NCBI GenBank assembly: GCA_013619125.1
Contig: JABXKS010000064.1
Location: 62,001-126,000 of the forward strand
Source: Clostridiales bacterium
Lineage (GTDB): Bacteria; Bacillota; Clostridia; Tissierellales; GPF-1
Length of the DNA: 64,000 nucleotides
Direction: 5' to 3'
Shown here: positions 61,177 through 64,000 of the stretch, piece by piece
Layout: each line of letters opens with the position of its first letter
Position numbering within the stretch: the first letter of the stretch is position 1
Notes under the pieces: model-generated
Told to the model about the DNA's origin: nothing
The model's database searches: none
What the model saw: the letters and a program-made list of their open reading frames with translations, nothing else
Translations under genes and position numbers: made by a program

Positions 61177-62044
61177 GTTGTTCCCCCCTTGCAATGTGAA
61201 TCATGATTTCTTCCAAATTGGCGGGTTCAATCACAACTTCACCTGGAATGAATTTCCGTGCCATCTCGACATCTGCTGTCAGACCGGAAAAACTCATCGC
61301 ATTCTTTCGCACCCCAAGGCATGCTTCCGCCGCCAAAGGATTCCATTGATGAATCCCCCCCTTGATCAAATGATAACGATCTCGAATTGTTTCTTGGTCT
61401 TCCGTGAAAATCAGTTCTCCGTGATGGATCAAACTAATATAATCCGCCACCTGATCCAAGTCTGAAGTGATATGGCTGGAAAAGAAAATGCTTCGCTCAC
61501 CTGTTGAAATCAACTCTTGGAAGATTTCCAACAATTCAGAACGAAAAACCGGATCCAACCCCGATGTCGGTTCGTCCAGCAGGATCAATTCCGCATGATG
61601 ACTAAGGGCAACAGCCAAGCTATATTTCATTTTCATTCCAGAAGACAATTGCTTAATCTCCTTGCGCTCCGGCAAGTCGAATTGTTTGATGTACCGCTTG
61701 TATAACGCCTGATCCCAACGAGGATAGAAACGGCGGATAATCTCGGTCATCTGATCTACTTTCAAATGCTCATAATAATGAGTATCGTCAAATACAAATC
61801 CGATCTTCTCCTTCACTTTTATTTCATCCTTTACAGAATCCAACCCATCAACCAGGATTCTCCCGCCATCCAAATGCACCAGATTCAGTACACTTTTGAT
61901 CGTCGTGGTTTTCCCAGCGCCATTCTCACCAATAAAGCCCATGATATAGCCTCGCTCCAAAGACAAATCCAAGGGTTTTAATTCAAACCCATCATACTTT
62001 TTATTGACTCCTATTAATTCCAATATAGGATCTCTAGTATTCAT
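61169..62044 (-). CDS. ABC exporter ATP-binding protein (YtrB/BcrA type)
   Basis: 291 residues. Walker A GENGAGKTTTIKS near 39, Q loop DDTHYYEHL, signature LSSGMKMKYSLAVAL, Walker B LILLDEPTSGLDP. The C-terminal tail of about 80 residues is of the antibiotic-exporter type. It is the first gene of the ATPase-permease-GntR operon and has a near-consensus promoter overlapping an inverted repeat. Confidence 0.9.
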   Translation of the reverse strand: MNTRDPILELIGVNKKYDGFELKPLDLSLERGYIMGFIGENGAGKTTTIKSVLNLVHLDGGRILVDGLDSVKDEIKVKEKIGFVFDDTHYYEHLKVDQMTEIIRRFYPRWDQALYKRYIKQFDLPERKEIKQLSSGMKMKYSLAVALSHHAELILLDEPTSGLDPVFRSELLEIFQELISTGERSIFFSSHITSDLDQVADYISLIHHGELIFTEDQETIRDRYHLIKGGIHQWNPLAAEACLGVRKNAMSFSGLTADVEMARKFIPGEVVIEPANLEEIMIHIARGEQHA

Positions 62045-62055
62045 TGTTTCCTCCT

Positions 62056-62113
62056 TGTATATACTGTGTATAACTTATATGCACAGTATATACTCGTGTT
62101 TTTCAGTTGTCAA
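62056..62113 (-). promoter_or_regulatory. Promoter and inverted-repeat operator of the YtrA-type operon
   Basis: Perfect 12-bp arms GTATATACTGTG (62056-62067) and CACAGTATATAC (62081-62092) with 13 bp between. On the minus strand TTGACA (62113-62108) and TATACT (62089-62084) are 18 bp apart, so the right arm covers the -10. The arrangement implies repression by the GntR protein of the operon. Confidence 0.7.
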
Positions 62114-62133
62114 TAGAACTAGTGAAAAAACTT

Positions 62134-62166
62134 CATAAAAAATTCCTTGGATTTCTCCAAGGAATT
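62134..62166 (-). terminator. Terminator after the PspC genes
   Basis: Stem AATTCCTTGG (62141-62150) and CCAAGGAATT (62157-62166), loop of six, with T tail on the minus strand. Confidence 0.85.
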
Positions 62167-62171
62167 CATTT

Positions 62172-62447
62172 TTACTCTTCTTCGTCCGGTTCGACATCTT
62201 TCGCATGCTTCATTTCCACCACGACTTCTTCTTCGCTGTAAACTTTAACAACCGTTTTTTTCTCTGGAAGAACAACCCAAAGAATGATATAGATCAGAAC
62301 AATGGGGACTCGACCTGGAAGAAACAACAACAAAAGAAAGACCACACGTAGAATCATTGGATCGATCCCAAAATAATCGGACAAACCTTGGCATACACCG
62401 CCAATCTTTCCTTTTTTCTCATCCCGATACAATCGTTTTTTTTCCAT
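62172..62447 (-). CDS. PspC domain protein
   Basis: 91 residues. The PspC motif is KGKIGGVCQGLSDYFGIDP, then a hydrophobic segment (VVFLLLLFLPGRVPIVLIYIILWVVLP) and a charged acidic tail. PspC proteins sense envelope stress in the phage-shock response. The ATG at 62447 follows AGAGGAGAACG. Tandem with a second PspC gene upstream; the tails differ. Confidence 0.82.
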   Translation of the reverse strand: MEKKRLYRDEKKGKIGGVCQGLSDYFGIDPMILRVVFLLLLFLPGRVPIVLIYIILWVVLPEKKTVVKVYSEEEVVVEMKHAKDVEPDEEE

Positions 62448-62460
62448 ATCGTTCTCCTCT

Positions 62461-62652
62461 CTAGATCTCGTCGTATTTTGGAAATGCGATCCAGCAAGCC
62501 AAATACAGCAATAAACCAAAGCTAGCAGCGAAAGCCAAAACAATCCAAATCACACGAACAATGGTGACATCGATATCAAAAGAATCAGCAACCCCGGCAC
62601 AAACCCCAGCAATCATACCATTCTCCGGATCGCGATACAATTTTTTTGCCAT
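62461..62652 (-). CDS. PspC domain protein (short)
   Basis: 63 residues. ENGMIAGVCAGVADSFDIDV and one hydrophobic stretch ending YLACWIAFPKYD form a minimal PspC domain. It starts 3 bp after the SPFH gene ends, so it is in the same operon as the SPFH, NfeD and second PspC genes. Confidence 0.82.
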   Translation of the reverse strand: MAKKLYRDPENGMIAGVCAGVADSFDIDVTIVRVIWIVLAFAASFGLLLYLACWIAFPKYDEI

Positions 62653-62655
62653 TTT

Positions 62656-63585
62656 CTACTCCTCTGTCTCTACAATTCCTTTTAATGAAGCCGCTAAACC
62701 AGCCAATCCTTGAATTTCGGACGGTATAATGATCTTCGTTGCTTGCCCATCCGCAACCTTTGCCAATGCCTCGAAAGATTTGAGCGTCAAAACCGCTTGA
62801 TCGGTTTTGGCCGCTTTTAACATCTTCAAGCCTTCCGCCGTTGCGTTTTGAATCTTCAAAATCGCTTCTGCTTCCCCTTCAGCTTCTCGTATCGCTGCTT
62901 CACGCGATGCTTCGGCACGAAGAATGATGGAGCGTTTTTCCCCTTCCGCTTTCAAAATTTCAGATTCCTTATCTCCTTCAGCGACCAAAATGGTGGACTT
63001 TTTCTCCCCTTCGGCACGAAGAATCGATTCACGACGTTGTCGTTCTGCCTTCATTTGTTTTTCCATGGCATCCTGAATTTCAGCAGGAGGCAAAATATTT
63101 TTCAATTCTACACGATTGACTTTAATCCCCCACGGATCAGTTGCTTCATCCAAGATCGCACGCATCTTCGTATTAATGGTATCACGCGATGTCAGCGTTT
63201 CATCCAATTCCAAATCACCGATGATATTACGCAACGTGGTCGCAGTCAAGTTTTCGATGGCCGCAATCGGATGGCTAACACCATAGGTATACGCCTTGGG
63301 ATCCGTAATTTGATAATATACGACCGTATCAATTTGCATCGTAACATTATCCTTGGTGATAACGGGTTGAGGCGGAAAATCCACCACTTGTTCCTTTAAA
63401 GATACCTTGTTGGAAATCCGATCAATCAAAGGAATTTTGATATGCAATCCAACTTCCCAAGTTCCTTGATAAGCGCCCAATCGTTCCAACACAAACCCGA
63501 AGGCCTGCGGCACAATTCGAATATTCGTCGCGATCAATGCGATTAAAACCGCTGCTATTACTACAAAACCAATAAATGCTCCCAT
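62656..63585 (-). CDS. SPFH/band 7 family protein (QmcA/stomatin-like)
   Basis: 309 residues. N-terminal membrane anchor (about 3-22), a band 7 domain (RIVPQAFGFVLERLGAYQGTW to the DETLTSRDTINTKMR region) and a C-terminal coiled region with repeated alanine/glutamate-rich units (ILRAEGEKK, ILVAEGDKE, ILKAEGEKR, ILRAEASRE). It forms membrane microdomain scaffolds. The upstream NfeD-family gene is the classical partner; they abut. Confidence 0.9.
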   Translation of the reverse strand: MGAFIGFVVIAAVLIALIATNIRIVPQAFGFVLERLGAYQGTWEVGLHIKIPLIDRISNKVSLKEQVVDFPPQPVITKDNVTMQIDTVVYYQITDPKAYTYGVSHPIAAIENLTATTLRNIIGDLELDETLTSRDTINTKMRAILDEATDPWGIKVNRVELKNILPPAEIQDAMEKQMKAERQRRESILRAEGEKKSTILVAEGDKESEILKAEGEKRSIILRAEASREAAIREAEGEAEAILKIQNATAEGLKMLKAAKTDQAVLTLKSFEALAKVADGQATKIIIPSEIQGLAGLAASLKGIVETEE

Positions 63586-63586
63586 G

Positions 63587-64000
63587 TTAACTTTCCTCCT
63601 TGTTTACACTCGTAACTCGTAATTTAACTCCTTGTATCTCCTGCACAATTACTTTTTGACCTTCCACCAGTGATTCATCGCTGATCGCGGTCCAGATCTG
63701 TGCACCCACCTTGACCTGTCCAGTCGCCGTCAATGGTTCAATCGGTTTTAATACAAATCCCTCTTGCCCCACCAGCGCATCTGCATTGGTTCGATGACGT
63801 CCAATTTTTAAGCCCTTCACCGCAAATGGTCGAATTCCCACAACCAAAACCAGGGAAACTACCAAAAAAACGGTGAGTTGAACGGCAAAAGAATCCACGA
63901 CCAATGACACTAACCAAGCAACTAAAGCGCCGGCCGCAAACCAGATGCTTGTCAGTCCCAAAGACAATGCCTCAATGACGATGGCAACCACCATAACAAC
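63587..64000 (-). CDS. NfeD family protein (5' end outside window)
   Basis: At least 137 residues; the frame is open to the last base and the first helix starts close to the window edge, so the true N-terminus probably lies beyond base 64000. Three hydrophobic segments precede a C-terminal OB-fold domain (ADALVGQEGFVLKPIEPLTATGQVKVGAQIW), the NfeD soluble domain. It pairs with the SPFH gene, 1 bp downstream, in membrane-domain maintenance. A start at 63994 (ATG) is possible but would give an unusually short first helix. Confidence 0.85.
   Translation of the reverse strand, partial: VVMVVAIVIEALSLGLTSIWFAAGALVAWLVSLVVDSFAVQLTVFLVVSLVLVVGIRPFAVKGLKIGRHRTNADALVGQEGFVLKPIEPLTATGQVKVGAQIWTAISDESLVEGQKVIVQEIQGVKLRVTSVNKEES

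Noticed and set aside
1-64000. CRISPR arrays, insertion sequences, prophage genes or integrase sites
   Set aside because: No regularly spaced repeats, transposase, integrase or phage structural genes were seen on either strand.

Overview
The window looks like chromosomal DNA from a strictly anaerobic, fermentative member of the Firmicutes, probably class Clostridia. The evidence is a RecU Holliday junction resolvase fragment, a class III fructose-1,6-bisphosphatase, an MntP manganese exporter, strong AGGAGG ribosome binding sites and short U-tailed terminators. Oxygen-sensitive or anaerobic proteins include a hybrid cluster protein, a radical SAM enzyme, a U32-family protein and a LarA nickel-pincer lactate racemase. 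There is no rRNA, CRISPR array, prophage or insertion sequence. One tRNA, Gly(CCC), is present.

Layout. 1-2.8 kb: end of recU, then ilvB-ilvN (acetolactate synthase), AT-rich and bracketed by two identical hairpin terminators. 2.8-5.5 kb: a radical SAM protein with a TetR regulator, and an isolated type IV prepilin. 5.7-10 kb: three tandem M42 aminopeptidase paralogues, one without its catalytic glutamates, and small membrane proteins. 10-13.2 kb: a Crp/Fnr-type regulator with a complete NMT1/SsuABC-type importer. 13.2-16.8 kb: GntR regulator, LarA with repeated operator-like palindromes, and Pta. 16.9-31 kb: housekeeping and peptide or lipid genes, including an inositol monophosphatase, two FAD proteins, a FakA-DegV fusion, an amidohydrolase, an orphan importer lipoprotein, a U32 protein, a class III aminotransferase, tRNA-Gly and a cold shock protein.

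31-43.5 kb holds the most notable locus. It contains ApbE flavin transferase, a two-domain FMN-binding lipoprotein, a membrane-anchored type II NADH dehydrogenase (Ndh2), EetA- and EetB-like proteins and a polyprenyl diphosphate synthase. Together these form the flavin-based extracellular electron transfer (EET) module known from Listeria. Here the quinone part is not the MenA-like DmkA. It is a UbiD-UbiA-UbiX trio, the late steps of the futalosine route to demethylmenaquinone, and the same operon ends with an ABC importer ATPase and permease that have no local binding protein. Proposed flow: NADH to Ndh2 to demethylmenaquinone, then via EetA/B and flavinylated lipoprotein to an external acceptor, with a quinone precursor possibly imported by the ABC pair.

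43.5-64 kb: hybrid cluster protein, class III Fbp, a UvrD-type helicase with an inserted DEDDh exonuclease, an ECF sigma/anti-sigma operon with an ABC exporter and a hydrolase, aminopeptidase P, MsrA, an HD-GYP protein, MntP with a cysteine ladder, a YtrA-type GntR/ABC operon, two PspC proteins, and a SPFH/NfeD pair that runs off the end.
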